A program made the position numbers and the translations under genes. 64,000 bases of DNA. Origin: Gordonia terrae (GTDB lineage Bacteria > Actinomycetota > Actinomycetes > Mycobacteriales > Mycobacteriaceae). The notes under the pieces are model-generated. The model did no database searches. It was not told where the DNA came from and saw only the letters and a list, made by a program, of their open reading frames with translations. Shown piece by piece: positions 23,286 through 31,369 of the stretch. Each line of letters opens with the position of its first letter. The stretch's first letter is position 1. The stretch is taken from positions 1,674,001-1,738,000 of the forward strand of contig NZ_CP016594.1 in assembly GCF_001698225.1 (NCBI RefSeq), in the 5' to 3' direction.

Positions 23286-24320
23286 TCAGGCCGCGGTGTA
23301 GGTGGGCTCGCTGCGAAAACGCGAGGGCCGACCGCTGATGCCGAGTGCACGCCACAGCAGTCGCGACACCGGGTTCATCAGCCCGCTCTGCTCGCCGAGC
23401 ATCCTGACGTCGCCGAAGACGTTGCGCAGGAAACGCTTCGACTCCGCCGACCGCCAGAAGATGTCCTTCATGACCTCGTCGGGGACGTCGAAACGCTTGG
23501 CGAATCCACGCGGGGGCACCACGATCGCGCCGCACAGGATGCGCATGGTCAGCGGGAGCATGAGGGACAGGATGAACCGCTGGAAACGGCCACGCTGCGG
23601 CACCTGCTCACGGATGAGGTGATGGGCGAACGAGATGTGGCGCGCCTCTTCGGCGACATGGAGCTGCATGACCGCCGCCATCGTGGGATGCAGGCTGGCG
23701 CGGGTGCGCAGGAAGTCCTTCTGGATGTGGTCGATCGGCTCCTCGCCGCCGAGGACCCCGAAGAAGAACAGGGTGGGGAAGACGGTCGAGACGAGCGGGA
23801 CGAACGGAGAGATCAGCCGGTAGCCGATCTTGGCACCCGGCACGTCCACCCCGGTGCGGTTGATGAACTCCTGGAACATCAGGGTGTGGTTGCACTCCTC
23901 CTTGGATTCGTGCGTGGTGTACCGGAATTCGCGCGCGCCGTTGGGGAGCTTGAAGCTGTACTGCATCAGGCCGCGGATGAGGATCGACTCGAACTGCAGT
24001 CCGACCTTGGCGACGTTGGCCTGGCGCCACATGCCGATCTCGATCTGCTTCTCCTGGGGAAGCTGCTGGTACCACGGGTGACGGCCGATGGGATCGACCT
24101 CGTAGGACAGGATCCACCGGGGGTCGTTCTCGGTGATCGCCATGTGCGGCGCGTCCCAGTCGATGTCCACGTAGGGATCGAAGTTGCGGTGGACCGAGGC
24201 CGCGGACAGGTCGTCGAGCACCTGGCTGTAATCGTGGTCGCCGCCGGATTTGTCGTGCTGCGGCACGTAGCGGGCGGGGGCCTCGTGCTCCCGATCGGTC
24301 GGGGTGAGTGCTTTCGTCAT
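23286..24320 (-). CDS. AurF-like diiron oxygenase
   Basis: A 344-aa ferritin-like diiron enzyme. Metal-ligand motifs are HESKEECNHTLMFQEF and VAEEARHISFAHH (ExxH type), with a further E in GLQFESILIRG. This matches the AurF/CmlI group of N-oxygenases, which oxidise aryl amines to nitro compounds; many actinobacterial members have unknown substrates. ATG 24320 has AAGGGA upstream. It heads an operon with fprB, a small protein and a DMT exporter, which could be electron donor and product exporter. A consensus promoter precedes it. Confidence 0.88.
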   Translation of the reverse strand: MTKALTPTDREHEAPARYVPQHDKSGGDHDYSQVLDDLSAASVHRNFDPYVDIDWDAPHMAITENDPRWILSYEVDPIGRHPWYQQLPQEKQIEIGMWRQANVAKVGLQFESILIRGLMQYSFKLPNGAREFRYTTHESKEECNHTLMFQEFINRTGVDVPGAKIGYRLISPFVPLVSTVFPTLFFFGVLGGEEPIDHIQKDFLRTRASLHPTMAAVMQLHVAEEARHISFAHHLIREQVPQRGRFQRFILSLMLPLTMRILCGAIVVPPRGFAKRFDVPDEVMKDIFWRSAESKRFLRNVFGDVRMLGEQSGLMNPVSRLLWRALGISGRPSRFRSEPTYTAA

Positions 24321-24379
24321 CGTCGCATCCCTTCGGGTGGGCGGCTCGGTCGGTGAAACAGACCACAGCGGATGACTCG

Positions 24380-24409
24380 AACGTATTTCGACGCCGCCTT
24401 ATTTGTCAA
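24380..24409 (-). promoter_or_regulatory. SigA-type promoter of the diiron oxygenase operon
   Basis: Minus strand TTGACA (24409-24404), 18-bp spacer, TACGTT (24385-24380). It leaves a ~55-nt leader to ATG 24320. TCGAACGT (24377-24384) and its complement ACGTTCGA (24421-24428) flank the promoter as an inverted pair. Confidence 0.65.
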
Positions 24410-24508
24410 CACTCGATGTCACGTTCGATACCGGCACAATGGGCTGGTGCGCGTGTCGGTCGATGTCCGGCTTCGGGGGCTGACCTGGTGAGACGGGTGT
24501 AATTCGAT

Positions 24509-24524
24509 CGGGTTATATAACCCG
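24509..24524. promoter_or_regulatory. 16-bp perfect palindrome upstream of the FHA/antiporter operon
   Basis: CGGGTTATATAACCCG is exactly symmetric, with GA/TC flanks also matching after one mismatch. It is centred about 41 bp before the start predicted from TAGAGT (24546-24551), a typical regulator position. Confidence 0.6.
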
Positions 24525-24545
24525 GTCGAGGCGATGATCGCGGGT

Positions 24546-24551
24546 TAGAGT
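24546..24551 (+). promoter_or_regulatory. Putative -10 of the FHA/antiporter operon
   Basis: TAGAGT, 40 nt before the leader ORF ATG at 24592, downstream of the palindrome. Confidence 0.4.
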
Positions 24552-24591
24552 TACCACCGTCCGTGCCCGTGTCTGCTCACCTGGAGGAGCG

Positions 24592-24702
24592 ATGTCCCGT
24601 CGTGTTCACGCGTCCCAGCGCTTCCGGGCCCCGACGCACTCCACCTGCGCCCGCCGGCACGAAGCGCCCGCGGTCGTGACCCGGGTCCGGGGCCGGTCGT
24701 GA
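24592..24702 (+). CDS. 36-codon arginine-rich leader ORF
   Basis: ATG 24592 has a strong GGAGGAG ribosome site 3 nt upstream. The ORF encodes 36 residues, nine of them Arg (starts MSRRVHASQRFRAP, ends VVTRVRGRS), with one Cys. Its TGA overlaps the GTG of the next gene (GTGA). That gene has no ribosome site of its own, so the ORF probably drives its translation. It could also act as an attenuating leader. No homologue is recognised. Confidence 0.5.
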   Translation: MSRRVHASQRFRAPTHSTCARRHEAPAVVTRVRGRS

Positions 24703-26444
24703 ATCAGCCGCCGCAGGGTCCGACGCGTGTCGTCCCCTCGCCGGGCGGGCCTCCTCCGGGTATGCCCCATCCGGGCGGTCCCCGCCCGGGTGCGCCGGGT
24801 CCCCATCGGCCCGGTCCGCCGCCCCCGCCTGCTCCCGGTCCGATGCCGCGGCAGGCCCCGCGGTCGCCGAACCGGGGTGCGCCCGGTCCCGGCGGTGCCC
24901 TCGGTGATCTGACCCCGCAACTCATCGACACCGACATCTGGACCGACGCGATGGTCGAGGGAGCGGGCATTCCCGTCGTCGACGTCCCGTTCGTGACGGT
25001 CGGGTCGGGCATCGGCTCGTTCGTGACCGTCGACTACTTGCGGATCAGCGGGGTGCCGCTCGATCGGATCGCGGTGCTCGGCCCGCAGGACGTGCCGTGG
25101 CACAGCTATGAGTACCTGACGCGGGTGTCGCAGATCCCCCGTGGGGAGCGCCTGCGTTCCGACTCGGCGTCGACCCCGGACAACATCTGGGGTTTCCCGT
25201 CGTACGCGGTCCGGGAGGCGTGGGCGGACAAGAAGTTCAAGCCTCTGTGGAATGTGTTGGTGGAACCCGTCTTCGCGAACTTCTACACGCCGAAGGCCGG
25301 ACAGGCATTCGCCTCGATGGAGAAGGAGTGCGAGCGCATCGGCTACCTGAAGTGCCTGCACCGCGGCCAGGTCCGGATGATCCGGCGTCGCGCCGGTGGC
25401 GGGTACTTCACGATTCTCACACCGCCACAAGGATCTTCGCCCACCAAGCGGGTGGCGTTCCGCAGCCAGTGGGTCCACGTCGCGATCGGTTACCCCGGGA
25501 TCAAACTGCTGCCCGATCTGCAGGCGTTCCGGGAGACCTACCGCGACGCCAGCAAGGTCGTGAACGCCTACGAATCCCATGAACACATCTATCAGTCGTT
25601 GCAGCGCAAGCCCGGCACCGTGGTGATCCGCGGCGCCGGGATCGTCGCCTCCCGGGTTCTCCAGCGACTCATCGACGATCGCGACGCGTACGGGCTCCAG
25701 ACGCAGATCGTGCACCTGTTCCGCACCTACTACGACAAACCGCACGGGCCGCACATCTTCATGCGGCGCAAGGGCAAGGACGGCTGGGCCTATCAGGGGT
25801 TCAACTACCCGAAGTCGGTCTGGGGCGGACAGCTCAAGGCCCGGATGCGCAAGCTCGAGGGGCATGAGCGGGCCGAGGCGTACAAGCAGATGGGCGGCAC
25901 CAACACGCCCGTCCGCGACGACTGGCAGGAGCAGCTGGCGCGTGGGCGGCGCGAGGGCTGGTACCGCGTCGCCGTCGGGAAGGCAGAGAGTCTGGTGCCC
26001 GCGGCGGGTGGTCAGGGTGTGGTGACCACGGTGCGGGTCGACCCGCACGCACCGATCCGACAGGACCACCGGCCCGACGGGACCTTCGAGATCTACGCCG
26101 ACTACGTGATCGACTGCACCGGACTCGAAGCCGACGTTCGCGAGCACCGCCTGCTGCGCGACCTGCTCGACCACACCGGTGCCGGCATCAACCCCGTCGG
26201 CCGCATGGATGTCGAACGTGACTTCGAGCTGAAGGGCACGCGGAGCGGGAACGGCAAGCTCTACGCCTCCGGCAGCGCCACACTCGGGGGCTATTTTCCC
26301 GGCGTCGACACGTTCCTCGGCCTGCAGATCGCCGCCCTGGAGATCGTCGACGACCTGGCGCGCCAGGGTTTCTGCAAGCGCCTGACGCCGTGGCGGTCGA
26401 CCGCTCAGTGGTGGCGCTGGATGAACAACAAGGGAGTCGACTGA
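24699..26444 (+). CDS. Proline-rich FAD/NAD(P)-binding oxidoreductase-like protein
   Basis: A 581-aa protein. Residues 1-66 are a Pro/Gly-rich low-complexity arm. A first Rossmann nucleotide-binding site follows (VTVGSGIGSFVTVDYL, ~100-114), and a second at ~310 (TVVIRGAGIVASRVLQRL). The C-terminal part has YVIDCTGLEAD and a KLYASGSATLGGYFPGVDTFLGLQIAALEI stretch, the typical FAD-domain ending of flavin monooxygenase/reductase proteins. No membrane helix. Substrate and partner are unknown. GTG 24699 overlaps the leader ORF stop. It is the first large gene of an operon with a membrane protein, an FHA protein, an antiporter and a pseudokinase. Confidence 0.75.
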   Translation: MNQPPQGPTRVVPSPGGPPPGMPHPGGPRPGAPGPHRPGPPPPPAPGPMPRQAPRSPNRGAPGPGGALGDLTPQLIDTDIWTDAMVEGAGIPVVDVPFVTVGSGIGSFVTVDYLRISGVPLDRIAVLGPQDVPWHSYEYLTRVSQIPRGERLRSDSASTPDNIWGFPSYAVREAWADKKFKPLWNVLVEPVFANFYTPKAGQAFASMEKECERIGYLKCLHRGQVRMIRRRAGGGYFTILTPPQGSSPTKRVAFRSQWVHVAIGYPGIKLLPDLQAFRETYRDASKVVNAYESHEHIYQSLQRKPGTVVIRGAGIVASRVLQRLIDDRDAYGLQTQIVHLFRTYYDKPHGPHIFMRRKGKDGWAYQGFNYPKSVWGGQLKARMRKLEGHERAEAYKQMGGTNTPVRDDWQEQLARGRREGWYRVAVGKAESLVPAAGGQGVVTTVRVDPHAPIRQDHRPDGTFEIYADYVIDCTGLEADVREHRLLRDLLDHTGAGINPVGRMDVERDFELKGTRSGNGKLYASGSATLGGYFPGVDTFLGLQIAALEIVDDLARQGFCKRLTPWRSTAQWWRWMNNKGVD

Positions 26445-26445
26445 C

Positions 26446-26895
26446 ATGTTGCCCACCCTGTGGGGGCGAATCCAGACCCGCGTGCTCGTGCTCGGCATCC
26501 TCGGTGGTCTGTGGACCATCGTGCTGGTCCCGTTCCTCTGGCTGATCTCCTCGGGTGATCCGACGATCCTCGACGTCTACCGGGTCGCCTTCACCGTGCT
26601 CGTCACCGTCATCGTCCTCGGGGTGTTCTGGGAATTCCTGTACCACTTCCTGCAGCAGTTCCGGTGGGAGAAGGACTGGCCGACGCTGTTCGGGCTCCTC
26701 ACCGCCATCAACGAGGGAATTCTCGTGTGGGTGGTGATCGACAACACGGGACTCATCCCGGAGTCCCTTCGGCCATCTCCCTTCGTGTTCTCGGTCCAGT
26801 TCGTCACCACGTGGCTGCTCGTGTGGGTGGCGGTCAACGGGCCACTGCGAGCGGTCTTCCCCCACTGGCGATTCCAGGGAGGTCGTTTCCTGTGA
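26446..26895 (+). CDS. Four-helix membrane protein
   Basis: A 149-aa integral membrane protein. Hydrophobic segments lie at about 13-35, 46-66, 80-98 and 108-128. Conserved-looking polar residues sit in and between helices (FWEFLYHFLQQFRWEKDWPT, then LLTAINEGILVWVVIDN). No family is recognised. ATG 26446 comes 1 nt after the stop of the flavoprotein gene, and its own stop overlaps the FHA gene start (GTGA). It therefore sits in a tightly coupled operon and may anchor the FAD or FHA protein. Confidence 0.78.
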   Translation: MLPTLWGRIQTRVLVLGILGGLWTIVLVPFLWLISSGDPTILDVYRVAFTVLVTVIVLGVFWEFLYHFLQQFRWEKDWPTLFGLLTAINEGILVWVVIDNTGLIPESLRPSPFVFSVQFVTTWLLVWVAVNGPLRAVFPHWRFQGGRFL

Positions 26896-28373
26896 CCAGC
26901 CCGGGCGACATCCCCAGCGTCACACCGACCGTGACGCTGATCCGCGGGGAGGGGGTCGTGATCCGCACGCCGGCGTTCCTGTGCCTGGTGAACGACGCGG
27001 TGCCCGCGTCCTTCCTCACCGACCTCCTCGACATCGAATCGGCGGTCTCCGTACCGGATTCGGCACCCCGACGCGGACGGCACCTGGTGCGGGCGCTGGC
27101 ACAACTGGTGGCCACCGCAGCCGACCCGGTCGACATCGCCTTCGCCGCACCCGACAGTGCCGGCATCGCGATCTTCCTCTCGGGCCGGGTGTACGGCGAG
27201 ACCGACGGCAAGCGTGTCGAAGCGGCCGCCGGCGACACCTACGACCGCGCCGTGCCGTGGCCGTACGAGGGTCTCGGGCTGTATCTCGCCGGCACCGAGC
27301 CGGCCGAGGTCGGCGAGGAGCGATTCGACCTGGTCGAGGGCACGGTGCCCGCCGCGGGTGCGTTGCTGCACACTCCACTCGGCCTGCGCGGCACCGAGTT
27401 CCACGCGGTGTCCGACAGAGCGGCGCAGCCTCGGCCCGACGGAGCGGCGCAGCCGCGGCCGGACCGGGTTGTCGAACCGTCCCGACCCGACCCGGATGCG
27501 GGGCCGCCGACCGAGGCGCTGGGAGGGCTCGACGAGCCGGATCATCCCGAGATGCCCAGAACTCCGGCGCCCGAAGCGGAACCGGAGCCCGACCCGATGG
27601 GCACCACCGAACGGATGGCCCCCGGCGCCGGGAGCCCCGGATCGCCCGCACCGGACCCGCTGCCGTTCACCTCGACTCCGCTGGGCGGCCCGTTCGAGGC
27701 GGAACCGTTGTCGCCGAACGCGCCGCTCCCGTCCGAGCCCGCGCCGCGGGACGTCATGCCGCCGGGCGGACGCGCGCCCGTCGAACCCGGAGCCGCGTCG
27801 AATCCGTTCGCCGAGCCTCTCGAACCGCGCGCGCCCCTGCCCAAGGCAGAGCATCAGAAGCCCGCGACCGAGGTCGTCAAGATCGAGGCCTCCCGGGCCA
27901 TGGTCCACGGGATACGTTGCTCGCGAGGCCATCTGAACCACCCGCAGTCGTGGCTGTGCGGAGTCTGCGGAATCCGGATGGATCAGTTGACGACCTTCCT
28001 CGTCGAGGGGGAGCGGCCGCCGCTGGGCTGGTTGCTGCTCGACAACGGATTCACCTTCCTGCTCGACGAGGACCTGGTCATCGGTCGAGAGCCGGGATCA
28101 GCCGGAGGCGGACCGGCGGCTTCGCCCAAACCGATTCGCGTACAGGACGAAACCGGTCAGCTGTCGCGGCGGCACGTCGAGATCCGGCTGGTGGAGTGGA
28201 CGGTGCAACTGGTCGACCTCGGGTCCGCCAACGGCACCTTCGTCGCCGATCCCAGCAACGGCAACCGCGAGACCCGCCTGCTGCCGCATCGTGCCCATGT
28301 GCTGGTGCCCGGATCGCATGTGCGAATCGGCGGTCGGCACTTCATCTTCGAGTCGCACCACGCCCGCATCTGA
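26892..28373 (+). CDS. FHA-domain protein with zinc ribbon
   Basis: A 493-aa protein in three parts. Residues 1-180 are a globular domain of unknown family (TLIRGEGVVIRTPAFLCLV; IAIFLSGRVYG). Residues ~180-330 are a Pro/Glu/Ala-rich linker. The C-terminal third has a zinc ribbon (CSRGHLNHPQSWLCGVCG, Cys343 onward) and an FHA domain (VIGREP, LSRRHVEIRLVEWTVQLVDL, SANGTFV), which binds phosphothreonine peptides. The FHA signature residues G-R, S-x-x-H and N-G are intact. GTG 26892 overlaps the preceding stop. In the same operon is a kinase-fold protein without a catalytic Asp, so the phosphorylated partner must come from elsewhere. Confidence 0.85.
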   Translation: MTSPGDIPSVTPTVTLIRGEGVVIRTPAFLCLVNDAVPASFLTDLLDIESAVSVPDSAPRRGRHLVRALAQLVATAADPVDIAFAAPDSAGIAIFLSGRVYGETDGKRVEAAAGDTYDRAVPWPYEGLGLYLAGTEPAEVGEERFDLVEGTVPAAGALLHTPLGLRGTEFHAVSDRAAQPRPDGAAQPRPDRVVEPSRPDPDAGPPTEALGGLDEPDHPEMPRTPAPEAEPEPDPMGTTERMAPGAGSPGSPAPDPLPFTSTPLGGPFEAEPLSPNAPLPSEPAPRDVMPPGGRAPVEPGAASNPFAEPLEPRAPLPKAEHQKPATEVVKIEASRAMVHGIRCSRGHLNHPQSWLCGVCGIRMDQLTTFLVEGERPPLGWLLLDNGFTFLLDEDLVIGREPGSAGGGPAASPKPIRVQDETGQLSRRHVEIRLVEWTVQLVDLGSANGTFVADPSNGNRETRLLPHRAHVLVPGSHVRIGGRHFIFESHHARI

Positions 28374-28386
28374 GGGATCCGAGGTC

Positions 28387-30510
28387 ATGGAGAAACACAC
28401 GATCGCCTTCCTGCTGCTCGACGTCGCGGTCGTCATCGCCGCCGCCCGGGTGGGCGGGATGATCGCGCGGGCGTGCCGTCAGCCGGCCGTGGTCGGCGAG
28501 ATCGCCGCCGGGATCGCGCTGGGCCCCAGCCTGCTCGGACTCCTGCCCGGCAATCCCGACCAGTGGCTGTTCCCCGACGACGTCCGGCCGCTGCTGGGCG
28601 CGCTGGCGCAGATCGGTCTCGTGCTGTTCATGTTCATCGTCGGCCTCGAACTGGACATGAGGCTGACCAAGGGGCGTGAACGCGCGGCGGCGAGCATCTC
28701 GGCCTTCTCGATCGCCCTGCCGTTCGCTCTCGGTGCCGGGCTCGGAGTGCTGCTCTACCCCTCGCACAACATGGTCGGGGGCATGGAGATCGAACGGCTC
28801 GGGATGGTGCTGTTCATGGGCGTCGCGATGTCGATCACCGCCTTCCCGGTACTGGCGCGAATTCTCACCGACCGCGGGATGATGCGGACCGTCCCCGGCG
28901 TGTTCAGCCTGGCCGCGGCCGCGATCGACGACATCCTGGCGTGGACGCTGCTGGCCTTCATCATCGCGATCATCCAGGGCGGCAGTCCGCTCGAGGTCGC
29001 CAAGATCGTCGGGCTCACGCTCGTGTACGCGGCCGTGATGTTCGGCGTGGTTCGTCCCCTGCTGGCCAAGCTGATCGCGTGGCGCGACACGGCCGGCCGG
29101 CTCACCCCGGACATCCTGGCGGTCATCCTGATCGGGCTGTTCCTCTCGGCGGCGGCGACCGACGTCATCGGCATCCACCAGATCTTCGGCGCCTTCGTGT
29201 TCGGCGCGGTGATGCCGAAGGTGGGGGCCGAGCAACTGCACCGGGAGATCCTCGAGCGGCTCGAGCAGGCGAGCGTGCTGCTTCTGCTGCCGATGTTCTT
29301 CGTCGTGACCGGACTCAACGTCGACCTCACCGAGATCGGGTTCGCGGGGATGGGGCAGTTGCTCCTGGTCCTGCTCGTCGCGATCGCGGGCAAGTTCGTC
29401 GGTGCCTATGCCGGCGCGCGGGTGAGTGCGATACCCACCAGGCAGAGTGCGGCCATCGCGGTGTTGATGAACACGCGCGGACTGACCGAGCTGGTGATCC
29501 TCGCCGCCGGCCGGGAGCTCGGCGTGCTGAGCGACGAGCTGTTCGCCATGCTCGTCGTGATGGCGCTGGTGACCACGATCCTGACCGAGCCGTTGTTGCG
29601 CGTGGTGTACCCGGACCGGGTGGTGGCCAACGACATCGCGGCAGCCGAGCGGCGTGCGCTGGCCACCGCCACCGCACCCCGGGTCCTGGTGCTGATCCGC
29701 GATCCCGTCGGAACGGTCGCGGACCTGCGGGCGAGGCACCGGCGAATGCTGGATTGCGCCACCGGATTCGACGTCGTGCTGGCCGGTCTGCTCACTGCTC
29801 CGGATCGGTCCGCCCGTCCACTCGAGGTCGGTATCCCGGTGGTGCCGGACTTCGCGGCGATCGCCTCGGCCGTCGAGAAGCTCTCCGAGCTGGGCTCGTC
29901 GCTGACCGGCGCGGGTTCGGTCTCTGTGCTGTGCCGGTTCAGCGCCGATCCGGCCGCCGACCTCGACGCGATGTCGGAGAACGCGCATGCCGACATCATC
30001 GTCGTGGACAGTGTGGACCGATCCCTGGGGGAGTCGCTGCGATCGGCCCCGGTCGCCGTGATCGACGAGGCCGCCGATGCGGCGGTGGCCCCGGGTCGCA
30101 GCACCGTCACCTGCTTCGCTGCCGACAGTCGCAGCGGCCGGACCGCTGCGCTGGTGGCCGCGGGTCTGGCGCTCTTCGGATCGCGCTCGCTGACCGTCGT
30201 CGCATCGGGGTCCCGGCGCCGGTGGCTCGCAGATCTCAACGCTGTTGCGGAACAGGGAGTCTCGGTGTCGGTGCAGGATCCGCGGCGGCATCGCGACGAT
30301 GCGGTGTCGTTCGCCGTCGCCGCACCGGACGAGGGTGGCCCGGGCGCACCGGTTCCGGTCACCGTCGTCGACAACACCGGGACAAGCGAGGAATCGCTGG
30401 GCGACCGCGTGGCGGCCCTCTATCCGCCGCCGGTGGCGCAACCCACGCCGTCGCGAGCGGCCCCCGACACATCCAGCCCCGACATCGGTTCATCATCGGA
30501 GAGGCACTGA
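28387..30510 (+). CDS. CPA2 monovalent cation/proton antiporter
   Basis: A 707-aa transporter. Residues 1-400 form the Na+/H+ exchanger (CPA2) core of about 12 helices, with AAGIALGPSLLGLLP, LVLFMFIVGLELDM, FSLAAAAIDDILAWTLLA (the Asp pair of the ion site) and MNTRGLTELVILAAGRELGVL. From ~420 a soluble C-terminal region shows two UspA-like alpha/beta repeats (RVLVLIRDPVGTVADL; VTCFAADSRSGRTAALVAAGLALFGS) and a disordered tail. This architecture is that of KefB-like antiporters without a TrkA-N domain. ATG 28387 lies 13 nt after the FHA gene. Confidence 0.9.
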   Translation: MEKHTIAFLLLDVAVVIAAARVGGMIARACRQPAVVGEIAAGIALGPSLLGLLPGNPDQWLFPDDVRPLLGALAQIGLVLFMFIVGLELDMRLTKGRERAAASISAFSIALPFALGAGLGVLLYPSHNMVGGMEIERLGMVLFMGVAMSITAFPVLARILTDRGMMRTVPGVFSLAAAAIDDILAWTLLAFIIAIIQGGSPLEVAKIVGLTLVYAAVMFGVVRPLLAKLIAWRDTAGRLTPDILAVILIGLFLSAAATDVIGIHQIFGAFVFGAVMPKVGAEQLHREILERLEQASVLLLLPMFFVVTGLNVDLTEIGFAGMGQLLLVLLVAIAGKFVGAYAGARVSAIPTRQSAAIAVLMNTRGLTELVILAAGRELGVLSDELFAMLVVMALVTTILTEPLLRVVYPDRVVANDIAAAERRALATATAPRVLVLIRDPVGTVADLRARHRRMLDCATGFDVVLAGLLTAPDRSARPLEVGIPVVPDFAAIASAVEKLSELGSSLTGAGSVSVLCRFSADPAADLDAMSENAHADIIVVDSVDRSLGESLRSAPVAVIDEAADAAVAPGRSTVTCFAADSRSGRTAALVAAGLALFGSRSLTVVASGSRRRWLADLNAVAEQGVSVSVQDPRRHRDDAVSFAVAAPDEGGPGAPVPVTVVDNTGTSEESLGDRVAALYPPPVAQPTPSRAAPDTSSPDIGSSSERH

Positions 30511-30511
30511 C

Positions 30512-31324
30512 ATGGCGACAGTCGAGATCCCGCAGCAACTGGCGGATTTCACGGTGCTCGAGAAGCTCGGCATGGGCGGCAACGGGACGTTCTACCTCGC
30601 CGTGCCGCCGGCCCGATTGGGTCTGCGCACCGACCGCGTGGTGGTGAAGGTCTTCGGGGGAGTCTGCAGCGACGACGCCTACCGCCGAGGCGTGCGCGAA
30701 CTGCGGGCATTCGCGGCCGTCGTGTCGCCCTACCTCGCGGGCCTCTACGACGCGGTGCTGCAGGGCCAGTTCATGTACGCGATGGAGTACTTCCCGCTCG
30801 GCTCGCTGGGCAGTCCGGCCCGCGAGTTCAGCCGAGACGAGAAGCTGGCCGCCATCGCCGACGCGGCGCGCGGGGTCGACGCACTGCACGAAGCCGGGAT
30901 CGCGCACGCCAACATCACGCCGTCGAGCATCATGGTCACCGACACCGGCGGCAAGATCTCCGATCTCGGCCTGGCCCGGGTCCTCGCCGCCGACGAACCC
31001 ATCACGAGCTTCGCCCAGCCCGGCGCGGTGCAGTACATGGATCCGGCACTGCTGGCGGGTGACGTGCCCTCGCGTGCGACCGACATCTGGTCGCTCGGAG
31101 CCTGTCTGCACCGTGCCCTCACCGGCGACGGGGTGTACGGGGAGGTCCCGGACGCCCAACCCCTGCTGGCGATCCGGGCGGCGCTGTCGACCCCGCCGGC
31201 GCTCTCGGAGAATCTGGACCGCGACGAACGCACCCTGATCGCCAACTGCCTGGCGCTTGCCGGTTCGCGTCCGTCGACCGCCTCGGAGGTCGCCGGCCGG
31301 ATCGACGCGCTCCGCGGGCGCTGA
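30512..31324 (+). CDS. Soluble serine/threonine kinase-fold protein, probable pseudokinase
   Basis: A 270-aa kinase-fold protein with no membrane helix. The Gly loop GMGGNG (20-25), Lys46 in VVVKVF, Glu63 of helix C and the DFG-equivalent D151-L-G are present. The catalytic loop reads HANITPSSIM (132-141) where active kinases have HRDxKPxNI. The catalytic Asp is Asn134, the Lys is Thr and the metal-binding Asn is Ser139. ATP may still bind, but phosphotransfer is unlikely. ATG 30512 is 1 nt after the antiporter stop. It is the last gene of the operon and could act as a scaffold for the FHA protein. Confidence 0.85.
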   Translation: MATVEIPQQLADFTVLEKLGMGGNGTFYLAVPPARLGLRTDRVVVKVFGGVCSDDAYRRGVRELRAFAAVVSPYLAGLYDAVLQGQFMYAMEYFPLGSLGSPAREFSRDEKLAAIADAARGVDALHEAGIAHANITPSSIMVTDTGGKISDLGLARVLAADEPITSFAQPGAVQYMDPALLAGDVPSRATDIWSLGACLHRALTGDGVYGEVPDAQPLLAIRAALSTPPALSENLDRDERTLIANCLALAGSRPSTASEVAGRIDALRGR

Positions 31325-31369
31325 CCCACGACCTCGCACCGGCCGCCGGGCGGGCGACAGTCCGGGCGG

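Noticed and set aside
28342..30441. 699-codon minus-strand open frame opposite the antiporter
   Set aside because: Same effect: a compositional shadow of the CPA2 gene, with no start signal or recognisable motif.
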